Source of the DNA: Liolophura sinensis
Lineage: Eukaryota; Mollusca; Polyplacophora; Chitonida; Chitonidae
DNA length: 64,000 bases
Direction of reading: 5' to 3'
NCBI RefSeq assembly: GCF_032854445.1
Contig: NC_088301.1
Location: 52,067,187-52,131,186, forward strand
The notes under the pieces were generated by a model that was given only the letters and a program-made list of their open reading frames with translations, ran no database searches and was not told the DNA's origin. The position numbers and the translations under genes were made by a program. Shown here in pieces: positions 20,525 to 32,729 of the stretch (its first letter is position 1; each line of letters starts with the position of its first letter).

Positions 20525-23500
20525 AAGACCGTCTGCATACAGTGTTTATTTCCTCGATAACAAAAACATTTATCGCCTTTTCCCCTCCTTCGCCTGGTTG
20601 GCCGAAATGGTCTGGATTATAAGGCGTACGGTGCATGTTGAACACCAATCGTGCATACAGCAGCTCGCCAGGGGAATGGCGTTGACATCCAGAACGCTAT
20701 ATACACCGGCGCCACGACAAAGCTGGCTTCAAACATCATGTGATTTTAATTTAATAATCTATCACCGGGCAGTATATATATAGAGCGAGAGCATTGGTCA
20801 ATAGTACGGTAAATAGCCTGTTTACATGCCCCCGTAAACGGAACAGCAGTTAAAATGCTCGCAATCCGCCTCGTTGGCCTGGACCAAGATCTGCCGCCTG
20901 CAGATGCTACTTGATCACGAAACAACCATAAATCATTTATGCCACTACATATACGCCTTAAACTTAAATATATATTATATATAATGTATAATGCAGACAA
21001 ATTTTCCATGCGCCTTTAAATGTACTGCTTGAATGCTTGTACACTTTGGACTGCATTGATGCATATTTATACTGATTATAATAACCCGGATTATGCTCCA
21101 AGTGCTGTACAATTGAAGGACAGACTCCGGTATCGTACAGGTATGAGGTCAGGCATTCTTGATATTCGCAAAGCTGAAATCAATGAAAGCATACAGAATA
21201 TTCTCCATGGAAGGTTTAGTTAATCTACCACATATTGGGTTTATTGATATTAATTCACACATTTTCTTGAGCTGACAGGTATAGCACATATATCATGAGG
21301 TCATGAATATAGCGGATACGCCTGCATGTACTGTGAACACGTACTACTCAGCTAGGTGTATAAAGCCTGCATATAATCATTTTATGTAAGCTACAGATCG
21401 AGTTCACTCAGGTAGTGTATACTGTCAATATCTGTGCGGGAATCTTGGGCTTCAGTGAAAACACAACAGTTTCTGTAACGCATGTTACGTCTAGGTCTAC
21501 ATGTTCAGCGTCAAAGACGGCCATAGAATATTTGTTTTAAAATTTAATTGTTGACCAAATATATGAACCTGGATCATGTGTTGCGTACAACTGACTTGAC
21601 AACATTTAGGGTTTGCAACGGCTGATGGCAATATAATATGTAGGTGATTTTGACCAAGTCTTCAAAATAGGATGGTGGCCTCATTTACCGAGTAGATAAT
21701 CAGAATATTATGCGGATTATTTTTCTAGAAAGTGAAAGCACCCTAGCAAAATATAACGTCCCTCTGGCTTCCTTTGAACTTAACAAAATCTCATGAGTGA
21801 CAAAGGGGGCTCCCCTCACTGTGGAAATTAACGCCCTTGGCTGTTGGAAGATCATCGCCAGAAAACTTGAAAACAAAATTCTGTGTTGATTCAAGACTAT
21901 TTGGACAAACTGAACCAAGGTGACAGAAAATGCTATGGATGGGGTTTGAAAACAAAAAACAGCACACTGGTGTTTCTGTCGGCTGTAATACATGTTCAAG
22001 GTGAACCCAAGATCTCCAACAGTCAGCCTGAACTATGTGTGGCCGAGCTTAACCGACGTGAAGTTCTCTGCTGGTGCAATATACTGCCGTAGTTACATCG
22101 TCGTATACGAGTGAAAATTTACTTATTGTAGTGATATCACTGTACGTTCACAATGTTTCAACATTAACCATACATGAGTGGACCAGTGTCTGTGAGCCAC
22201 AAACAGACAAGGACTTAATATTAATTTCTCAAATGTGCATCCTTTTAAATTGGAAAATAAACTCTCTTAATGTTGTCTTTTGGCTTCAGCACGTATATAC
22301 AACATACCACTTAAGTCATGACATTTTGATGACTTTTTATTTTCAAGGCAGAGGTTTATAGACTAATAGGGTAAATTAACCTAGTCACCACTGTGAGCCA
22401 GACATCACGCGGAATTACGAAAAGATTGTCCAGCCATACAGTCCACAGGCACTATTTTAACCATATGTAAAAGGTTTTACAGGCATTTACCTTAATGCTG
22501 TAGAAATGTATTCATAAATATCAACGATATGTTGCACAGTAATCAATCATTATAAGGGCATGATGTTAACTCACTGTTTATAGTCTAATGTAAATATCAC
22601 GTTACAAGGAGATAGTCATGTAAACATGGAACTATCTTTAATAACTACATAGACATAACAATAAATTTAATTTTATACAGTATTTTATGCCAGCCTGATC
22701 AATAACATGAAAAACTGAATGTTTAAAATTTGTGCTTTGAAATTATTAGTTGTTTAATGTAGTTGTTTTACTTATTTAAGGCTATATATGTAAACCAGTC
22801 ATCAGAACCCTAGAAGTCAGAAAAAAAAAAATTACATCTGTTGGCGGAGGTATGCAGTAAACACTTAAATCCTTCACAAGAAAAATAAAAATACTTTCAG
22901 GAAAATGTATTGCTTTCAACAAAACACGGATTTACATTCTTCGCGCAAGGTTAGTGGGAATTTCTGATCAAAGTTTGATCATAATGCAGACTGGTCATGC
23001 TCATAAAACTCCTTGATGCACATGTATAAACAGATCATCAAGAAATAAACCCCAAGTCCAGCTTCATCAAAAGTTTATGTATTATGTTGTGAATTCAGCA
23101 CTATTGAACAAATTATATACTGAAAATATATAATTGAACAAATTATGTAAAACTGGTTGAATCCATAGTAACATTTGTTACCATCCTATCCTAATTTCAG
23201 AGTCAAGATCCACCTATCCACAAAAAGGAAAACAAAGCAAACAATGAAATAAAAAAAAAAACAAACAAAAAAACACATGCTTTCCCACAGAATAAAACTT
23301 TCAGATTAAAATCACAACCAGCTTAACACAACTGAAGATTACAGTGACATGAAGCTAAAATACAATATATTTTTGGAGCTATTTGATTAATTTTTTTTTG
23401 TTCTTGTCTGTTTAATACACTGATACTAAAAATCCATGGCAATGGATTTTATTAATGGAAGTAAGTGTTACTAAAAAGGAGCCTTTACAGGTTTCTGAAA

Positions 23501-24980
23501 GAGTAAGTCTATTCCATATCCTACAAATGCAGTTTGGAGTACATGTACTATATGCCAAACATTTGCAACTGTAAGGGCAATGGTTTTTACAATTTTTAGC
23601 ATAATCTCATTTGCTCACAATAGTTTCCCATACGTCCATGAGTTAAATCTGTCATCATTTAACAAAAGCAACCCACCCCCCAACCATTCTTCTCTCCAGC
23701 TGTTTCACAGAAGAAACAAATGTGTACAATAACCAGTTTTGCTCCTCTATCTGCTAATGTGTACCTCAATATATGCTGCAGATATTTAACCAAAATTTGT
23801 CCTGATGAGAGATACTGACAATACAACATGCCAACCAGAAATGAATTACATGTAGATGTTACCTTATAGATAGTACAAATAATACACACTGTACATATGT
23901 ACAAAGCAAATGGTTGTAATATGAAGCCATCCCAACCATGACATTAGTTACAACAAAATATGTAACCGTTTTACTCAGCCATGGTTGTTAACTACAGGGT
24001 AAGAACTGAAAGAAACAGTGGATAACATCTGCATGTTGGTTCAGTTGTATGATTATCTGTTTATACAGCGCCTATTCAAATCCTTGAAAGGAATGGGAAA
24101 AGTCACAACTTTATACAGGTAAAATATAATATACAGATACATGGATAAAGTGTTTAATTTTGACTATGCATGAGACAATTTGCCTCTAATAATATACAGA
24201 TCGATATTAACAAGCTGAAAATAAGTGGAATTACAACAAAAATTTGGTTTCGATGAGAAAGAAATAAAGGTTATCACTGGCCATAAACACTTGACACTCC
24301 AATCTAAGTTATTACCACTGTTTTAGTTTTGTAGCTTATACCTGTACCTGTACCTGGCCCAAGTAAGTAATGATGGGCTTTCACATTACTATTTACATGC
24401 AATATCTGTGTTAACTGGGGATTTTTTTTTTTTTTTTTTTTTTTGGAAAATAGTCCCACTCATTCCACTATTCCAACAGCTTAGCATCAGCATGTATGAC
24501 ACGGTGTATTCAAGCTTTACTTTAACATGCACAATGTTTCTGAAACATAACTGAGAGCAAAATTTGTTGTTTTCACTAGAAATTGGTAATGATGCATATA
24601 AAAGTGTATATGTATATTACTCATAGATACTACAGAACACTGCACTACATGACTTACACTTTTATACAAGACATGTCCAGATCTTCACATTCTTCAGAAA
24701 ATCATGCGGCTAAAGAACTAGAAACACATATGAAATAATATGAAATGAAAAATGGCCGTAAGTTATGTACTACACACAGACTAGGATAAACCAGAGTTCC
24801 ATCTTCAACCATGACCACCTTGGGCTCAAATGTTTCCCATATTATACATCTTCAGCTATATACAAAAACTTATTCACATTTAAATATATAGACATATACA
24901 TTTAATATATATATATATTTATAATTATATTCACTTTCTATAAATGGAAAACATTTGCTTCTCCTGTTTTCATCATAAAA

Positions 24981-27900
24981 CTATGAATCGCCCACAGATG
25001 ACATGTCAGCATCATTTGAGCTTTCCTTAAAGTCTGGTATGGGAAGTTTTGGTGATGGAGCCCTTTTCTCTATCCCTGTGGATTCCAGTTTTGAAGGAAG
25101 CTTTGCTGTTGATGAACTTGGCTTACTGCTTTCTGCGTCAGGCTCTTCCATGGATGGCCACTTTGTTGGCAAGTCAGTTGATTTACTCAGTCTCTCGTTC
25201 AGAGCTTTTAGAGCCACTTGTCTGAATAACACACAAAGGCAACAAACATTTTATTCCAAGGTGACACATAGCATTTAAATGCAATGTGACAAAATATTGA
25301 AACATAAATGAATGTATCACTAGACTTGTGAAAACTGGAAGTGACAAACCTTGCGAGGCTCACGGTAAAGAAGAATGGACTTTAATATCATTGATAGGCT
25401 TAGGTCAAAATTTTGCTGATGAAGGCACTAAGTGACAGTCTGCAGAAATCAACCACTAATGTCTAGTCATTTTGTACCTAATGTATTTCAATTAATTTTA
25501 CTTGGCCAATATCCCAGAGCACAGTGAATCTGTTTTCATTTGACTTAATATCTATTAAGTGATGACTGTGTTATCATTTTCGACACTGGTTATACACACA
25601 TGTAGTCCTACAATGAAAATTACACTATTACGAACTTAACTAGATCTATCTTGTTGCAATACTCCACTGTTCGGTATGTTTAACCTGGGATTAAGATAGA
25701 CAAATTCGTGCATCTTAATCCCAGGTTTAAATTGCTTAGCGAGGGAGCTACATATAAAGGAATCCATTCTACTTTTACAAGTACCTACCTTCTTCTCTCA
25801 GCATCCTGTGGATCTGTACCAGGTAAGGAGATAGTAATTGTGGTTGGTGAACTGACATCATACTTCCGCTGAGGTTTTTTGCAGATTTTCATCCGAACCA
25901 TTCCACTAAAGATGGTGTTGGCTAACACTGCTACAAAGGGCTGAATCTTGCTTGGGAAGAAACTAGATGGAATCAACAAGAACGAAATCAAGATTATTTC
26001 GCGACATGACAAACATTAAAATATACAATATTGTTATTAGAAAAATGATTAATATTTTAAGTAAATTGATTTATTAGATTTCATAAACCTAATCACAGGT
26101 TTGAAAAATATGTTTAACATCAAGTACACTGATACATTGGTACTTGATAGGAAAAGATGCACGTAATACTGAGAAAAGGTGAGGTTGCATTCTTTACCAA
26201 GTACTTTTCAAGCTTGAGCTGGATTCAAACATATACCAGTTGGTAACGTCATTGCAGTACACAGACTAAACCTTATACACGTGTATTTGAATGATTTTAC
26301 TTTACCCTGGGACACACAAGGCAGATTTTTTTGCTTGTAGGGACGAACTTAATTACCCACTTAATCACTGGCAGCATAGCTGCAGACAAACTAGGTGGAT
26401 TTTTCTGTTGATCGTTGTCATTAGGTTATGTAATGTGACCTAGTAAACCATATGACACAAACAAAATTTCATAGTTCAACACAACCCCATGTTGCTTGAT
26501 TGGTCAGCTCGATTGCGTTGATCGCTGCAATTCACTGGAGCAGACACACTATGCGGATAGTGAAACTGCCGGCGTATTTCTTCGCTAGTATCTGATATGT
26601 TTGATACAATCGAATTTTTAGAAATTACCAAACACGCCGGAAAAATCTGTCTTGTGTGTCACTGGCTTTGTGATGGTGGTCAGGTTTGAATGTGGAATAC
26701 ATGAAGGAAAGCAGGTTGAGTTTGAAGAAACCATCACACTTGCCAAGAAACCCAACCTCAAGTGACAACCTGCAACCTCACTGGTCAAGGTCCAGAATAT
26801 GTTTACAAGTCTGTTTGGTTAATTGCTGCTTAAAGACTCACTTAATCACAATGCTGACTGATTGACGGTGGAGATGGTGGAGAAGAGGACCAATAACAAA
26901 CAAGGCAGCAACCTAATCCTTACAATTCCAGCCTTACACAACTCATCAAGTGAAAAGACTTAAAAGTGGACAAAACATGAAAATGACATATAGTTCAGAT
27001 GAAACAGTGCGAAAAGTTATTCCTAAATGTGGTCTTCAATAATATTTCTGATTTTTCCTTAAGGAGAAAAAGACACCTGAAAATAATTTTTGTATGGTGG
27101 GTATTTGGGACCACCTTTCGGTATTTATAGTCTTTGTGTAATAATGTCGTAAGTGAGGATGTAACACAGGTTTAATAAATATTTTTGCACTAGAATTTGT
27201 TCTTTTCAGCTAAGAAATGTGTTAAACCTCAATTTAGATCATATTTATATTTTTAATATGTCCATAAATAAAATAATAATTTAGGTTAAATGCATATGTT
27301 TCCATATAAACAATAAATTTACATTCAAATAAATTTATTAGAAAAGCATCACATACTTATTTAGAACATTATTATGCAACAATGATAAATACCAACAGTT
27401 GGTCCCAAATACCTACCATACAAAAACACTTTCAAATACCCTTTTCTCTTGAAAAAAAAATCAAAAAATAACTTTTTGCAAATAACTTTTGATGCTGACC
27501 ACCTGATTTTGGCATCATTATGTTTTCTTCTCCTTTAACAAAAAAAATATGTCGAACATGAAGTACAATGGAACAGTGGTCGTCTGTCTGCACCTGTTTT
27601 TGGAGTTAATCTATAATGTCTAGTTTTGGTTGTAATGCCACAGCAAACAGAAAGAGTGTTGGTCTAGAAATGCTCTCTTGTGAATATCAATGAATAATTC
27701 AGAACACCAACTTCATGACTTTTTTTTGAATAACTAAATATCCCTGACTACATGTGTAAGACTGAGGTCTTTGTGACTGATTGGCTGATGTGAGAGAAAG
27801 CCAAGTCAAGGCTGAAGTGAACTTTAGGTACCGGTACTGTACATATATTCAAGCTTGATCATACTGTAGGCTTTAACCTGACACCCTGTACTATCCTCCA

Positions 27901-28979
27901 TTCAGTGTCGATTTCAAATCCATTTAAATGGAAACAAAATAGAGGTCAAATAGCTGAATTACCGGCACTGAAGGAAACAAATATAATATGTGCTCCTGTG
28001 GTCCCAACAGCACCACTTTTTGCATGAAATACTGCTAACAGATTAATACATCATGTTCTTATTTTTCATTTCATTGATTTAGGACTATGTGCTTGGTATT
28101 TTATATTACTGTTTTGAGACATAAAGATATTTAATCATAATGGTCATCACATTTATCTGGATGGAAGAAACTTGACCATGCATACAAGAGCTAGTGATGT
28201 TGTGATGAAAGTAACTTATCTTCAACATAAAATACATATACACCTGATTAGGTGTAGGCAAGGCTAGAATTATACCTGGCAAAACTGAAATTTTCTGCCA
28301 TGTCTCCTCTGTTTCCATTGGTGTGTTTCTGGTAGAACCTCAAATATGTCCAGCTGACAAGAATACCTAATCCAAACATGAATGGATAGGGTCCATCTAA
28401 CGCTCTTAGCAACCGAAGTATGATGACTACACACAGCAGGAGTAGGGGAATGTGAGTATTTCGTAGTTTCCCAAACGGCGATGGCAGCAACACGTGATCG
28501 GGCATCACTTGTTTGACAGCTACCGAGAATCCTGCGATGTACCCTGCCAGTCCATGAATGTGGCTTTTGAAGAGATACTCCTCATTTCTAGTGGCGAAGT
28601 AAATGAAAATATACACGAAGGACGTCGATAATGCAACTCCTAGATTTACAACGGCAAAGAAAATAAGCATGTCCATAGCTCCCCATAGTGGTTCCAAAAG
28701 TTTGCCACAAAGAATGACAACTGCAATATCAGCTACCACCTCCCAGATATGAAACTCCACGAAGCAATGAGTGAAGTACGTCCATATCCAGAAGTTAGGT
28801 GGCATAACATAGCCTGGAGTGACTGTCACATAGGGGATAATGGAAGATAGGAATGAAAGAAAGTATCCCAATGTAACTGCTGCTGCAACAAACTTTACCA
28901 CGACGCTACTCTTGCCAACAGCAGCAGAAAATTGTTCTTTGAAATACGGCAAGTTCCGTCTAACCACCTTCGCCGCCAT
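24981..28979 (-). CDS. TMEM115: TMEM115 (Golgi transmembrane protein), complete, 3 exons
   Basis: TMEM115 is a Golgi multi-pass protein of the rhomboid-like fold, linked to retrograde Golgi-to-ER transport and to the COG complex. Minus-strand coding exons: 28979-28276, 25962-25789, 25221-24981. All phases fit, giving 1119 nt (372 aa; human is 351). Exon 1 carries nearly all membrane segments, with family strings VTPGY, PPNFWIWT, LLEPLWGAM, KSHIHG, SWTYLRFYQKH and RGDMAE. Exon 2 carries the cytosolic helix and ITISLPGTDPQDAERRR; exon 3 begins QVALKALNERL and ends in a Ser/Pro/acidic tail. The start context (aacaacATGG) is strong. I see none of the catalytic Ser/His features of active rhomboid proteases, as expected for the family. 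Intron 1 contains a ~580-bp palindromic element and intron 2 a perfect hairpin. Confidence 0.95.
25682..25727. repeat. Perfect 16-bp inverted repeat (hairpin) in TMEM115 intron 2
   Basis: AACCTGGGATTAAGAT at 25682-25697 is followed after 14 nt by its exact reverse complement at 25712-25727. It would form a stable stem-loop in RNA or DNA. It could be a small foldback remnant or part of a structured RNA; nothing else identifies it. Confidence 0.6.
26962..27537. mobile_element. Palindromic TIR element, copy A (TMEM115 intron 1)
   Basis: Outer ends are complementary: aaagtggacaaaacatga near 26962 and tatgttttcttctccttt near 27537. Inside is a cleaner inverted repeat: TTTTTGTATGG with GTATTTGGGACCA at 27087, and its complement TGGTCCCAAATAC with CCATACAAAAA ending at 27426. 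A diverged second copy lies at 56915-57498 with the same order of both inverted repeats. No transposase is encoded. It is probably a non-autonomous DNA transposon; the family is not recognised. Confidence 0.65.
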
Positions 28980-31900
28980 GTTGTTAACCTCGCTGTGACA
29001 TCACATCCGCCGAACTGTAGACCCAAAATAGATTACCACGTGGTCAGCTGAGGGCAAGTGCACGCCGTGTTTATATTCAGCTCAACCAGGTTCCATTGAA
29101 ATGTAGTAAGTCCATAGACAGCTCATTCATTCCATCTTCAGACTTTAGCCGAGAGTATAACAGGGCTATTATTAAATAATGTTAGAGATAGAGATAATAA
29201 TAGAGGTAAATATGAGCTTTTTTCATTTATTATTCATTTGTTTATTTACTTTGGTCTGTTGATAGCTTTAACACAGTGTCTTACATAGCCTAGTGCATAT
29301 GGTCCCTGAGATTTTTTTATTCGGTAAAGTTAAAACAATATCATAAACTGTTGTTTCTATTTTTTAATATTTCCTTGATCTGTTCAAAGAAGATTACGGA
29401 TAATGCCAAGTTGTTAATAACGATTTTGTCTATATATTCAATATTTATATTATTCAATATATATGTGATGTCTCCTGTCGAAAGAGTGTGTAATAAAACA
29501 GGGTTTTTTTGTCAAATTACATTTGGTCAAATACTCAAATATAGATATATAATACTCAAAAATTCAAATCTGAATATTTTCTATGCTACCTCTATGCTAC
29601 ACATCAAAAAGGGAGGTAACGGGTGATGTCAGTTCCCTCCCCTTTGTTATTATGCCGAACTTCAGTCTGTGGAAATGGCGCTTTCTGTGATATTCACATG
29701 TGAACGGTGCTGTTAACCTGAGTGTCTTCATTTAACGGTAATTTGTTTCAGTTAACTGTACTATAACTCCGAGAACTGGGTTTGTTTATATACTGACTTC
29801 CATACCAAGGGTGCAGTCCATATACCTCTAGGCATTAAGACAAAATAAGATACTAACAACAACAACAACACTGGGTGAGATTGGACTCAAGAATGTTGAT
29901 AGTAATGAAAAGGATGTAATCCAAACAACCTAATTTTTTTGCGCATAGTGTGGTTGACCTACTTTATGTTAGCTATCTAACGTTGTGCCTGAAAACTGAA
30001 GGAAGATAAAATTCTGACGTTAGTTTTTTTTTTAAAGTGAAGAGTTGGACCTGAGATGACAGGCGATGTTGTTAGGTTTAGTACAATTTGGTTCGGATAA
30101 GCCTGGCTCCGATTCAGAGTCAGAGAACGCTTTGTTTAAAAATCTCATTCTCATGCCATTGACGTAACACATTGACCTCACAATTGAGTAAAAAATAACA
30201 TGTTAAGTATGTTTCCAAGGCTCAATAAGTTTGCATATAGCCTAATGAGGAGTTCTGAGTTCAAACTCACTTGTTGTCAAAGGTAAAAATAGTCCCCCTG
30301 TATCATGTGACTTGCAAAAAATGTTTCTCATGTTCTCACGATGCGATTTGTAGTACCAATTTGCAGCATTTGACTTGTAGTGTTGAACAAAAATTGCATG
30401 TAACATGGTCGCATGCGACTTATCTCTGATGTCACATTTTTCTCGTTCACTTCTGGCATTTTTATAAGCACGTTTGTCATGATGAGTTGATTACTGTAAA
30501 TTATATGATTCATAATTTCATAGTAGATCTTGAGAGAGATAGTAAGCAATAAGTTGCTCAGTTTCAGTGAGCGGCACACCAGTCTGCTTTTCCCAGTATA
30601 AGCATGTGTATCGTCTGCTTCTTTAGACATGGTTGTTGACAAGCTTTGATTGGTAACACAAAGGGGCATAACTTACAATGGGAATAATTGATGCGAATTG
30701 ATTGGCCAGCATGTGATTTTGTAGCATGAAAATTGAGCTTTCTCTAGTTCTTTTGGCTGTCACAACTCGTTGAATATGAGAAATATCAATATGATTCGGG
30801 TGTTCTGACGGTTCGAATCAGTTGTATGCTACAAGCTGGTACTACAAATCGCATCATGAGAATGAGCCTTAAGGGTTAAATGTTTCGTACTGAGCCAAAA
30901 CCCAAGAATGTGCAGCATTCAAGGGATTTGTCGAGCTACGAAACAAGGTTATGGGGTATCGGATTACATAACAAGCACCAAGACGAAGGTGGTTAAGTCT
31001 GTTCTGTCCTAAAAAGAAAGAAAATGTGACAGAAATGGCATATTTCATATTCTCTCTCCGCAGAGGTCATATATTTCAGACCTATCAAGGTTATTCTATT
31101 ACCATTGACCTAGATATTTCAAAACTGCGTATGTATGACATCATGCCTCATTGTTGAGTGCTGTAGAAGTGCACTGTACATGCATTATGATGCATACTGC
31201 TGAGCTCAGATTGGAACATTTGATGTTGTTTGAAAGGGCATCTCTTAATATGTATATTTGCACACCACCAGCACCTAACAGCGGGGTAAAACAGGCAACC
31301 TTAGTAAACATGAATTTATCAATCACTTGTCTTGCCGTGTTCTAGAGGCACAAGTGAATCCTCTTTCCTGTAGAGTCTTCTCAAGTTCACAAACGATCAG
31401 TTCCTTGTTTGTCTTTTCTAAATAACTTTTGGCGAAACTTTTAAATTTGTAGCATGAAAATTGTGGCAATCCCACAATAGTTGCCGGACATTTTTGATAG
31501 GTCACATGATACAGTAGGACTTTTTTACCTTTAACTATAGAATAGTTCAAGCTCAGAACTCCCTTATTAGACGTTGTATGCTAAAAGTACAATGTCTGAG
31601 GTCCAAAACACTGGGTATTTTTTTATCTGCACCTAAAACTTCTGTTATCTGACATTATCTTAATCGGCAATCCCTAGCCAATGGGATCACATTTTGTTGG
31701 GCCAAAATCAGCTTCTGTTTGTCTTGTTTATGTCTACTATTTGTAGTCCATCACCCAGCAAACAGCTATATAACAGACAGCTATATTTACAATCTCAAAC
31801 CTTTGCAGAATGGATGATTCTCCAAGATGTAAATTTTTTGAAGGAAAGTATCTAGAAGGCAAACATGGCTGCCTGTTCAAAATTTTGCTTGGTTTCTGTC

Positions 31901-32729
31901 TATGAATGACAGCTTTGAGCAGAATTTAGGTTTTAAATGGAGCGCTGTCTGAAGTTGACATGAGCCATCCATGTCTGAACGAAATTTTGCCAAACCTAAT
32001 GCAGTGCAATCTCAGCATACATCTCAAAAGGAGACTTTAAAATAAAGTTGAGCTATCTATTTCATCAAAAACACTTCCACTACAGGGGCTGCTCACATAA
32101 ATGGGCCATCAGGGGTTTTGTGCTCAATTGATATTTCATGCTGCATCATGCCATATATCAGTTATCTTCCAATATATTTTGTGAAGAAAAAATTATTAGT
32201 TATGTGGTCTGTATGGCCAAGATGTACAGTTTATTGGCTTATATGACTCTGCATGAAAAAGTCTGAGTGCAAGCTTGCTGCCTCCCTGTGCCAGGATGAG
32301 AAATCCTGGTAACACAGGTAGCAATACTGAGCAGGTTTTGGATTTAAAAAATCACAAATACGGACAGGACTGAGAGAAGGAGTTTTTACAGTAATGCTCT
32401 GTAATTACTAATTGTTTTTAGTAAGATATGTCGCTTGGCAACACCATCTTAAACATTGGAGTAAATTTCAGCAAATTTTCGAATAGAATATGAAATTTGG
32501 TAACGTGAACCCATGTAGTATAGAGAGTAAGCAGACAGTATCATGAGTACAGGTAGAATGGACAAGTATTGTGTACATGTAGGTAACCAAGTGACCATGA
32601 TTGAAAGGTGGTAATTTGCAAGGTGTGAATTGTTATAATTAATCAATTTTTTAATCTTGCTCTGTTCCACATATGACCTTTTTATTTGAGGTATGTATTG
32701 GTGATATGTCATAATTTCAGAAATTCAGG
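28980..32729. other. Intergenic between TMEM115 and GTF3C1 (divergent genes)
   Basis: This interval contains the TMEM115 promoter/5' UTR near 28980-29070, which includes a GTGACATCA CRE-like word on the plus strand. It also holds a TIR element at 30327-30867 and, at its right end, the sequence upstream of the GTF3C1 start. 'ataatttcag' at 32711 could be a splice acceptor, which would put the GTF3C1 start codon in a second exon after a 5' UTR intron. No coding exon was recognised. Confidence 0.5.
30327..30867. mobile_element. TIR element, ~541 bp, intergenic
   Basis: The ends form an inverted repeat of about 45 bp with a perfect core, GATGCGATTTGTAGTACCA. It is present at 30340 on the plus strand and as its reverse complement near 30837-30855. 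The similarity continues inward to a shared 'gcat' block. There is no open frame resembling a transposase. It is probably a non-autonomous DNA transposon. Confidence 0.5.

Larger units (their letters stand above)
19461..24980. other. Intergenic: 3' ends of DDX20 and TMEM115 plus AT-rich spacer
   Basis: No coding exon was recognised. The first part is the DDX20 3' UTR with a candidate poly-A signal at 19702. Around 20.4 kb lies a decayed SINE. From about 22.5 kb to 24.98 kb the sequence is AT-rich with A and T runs (a run of about 24 T from 24423) and probably includes the TMEM115 3' UTR on the minus strand. The short open frames at 19889, 21020, 21883 and 22074 show no family resemblance. Confidence 0.5.
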
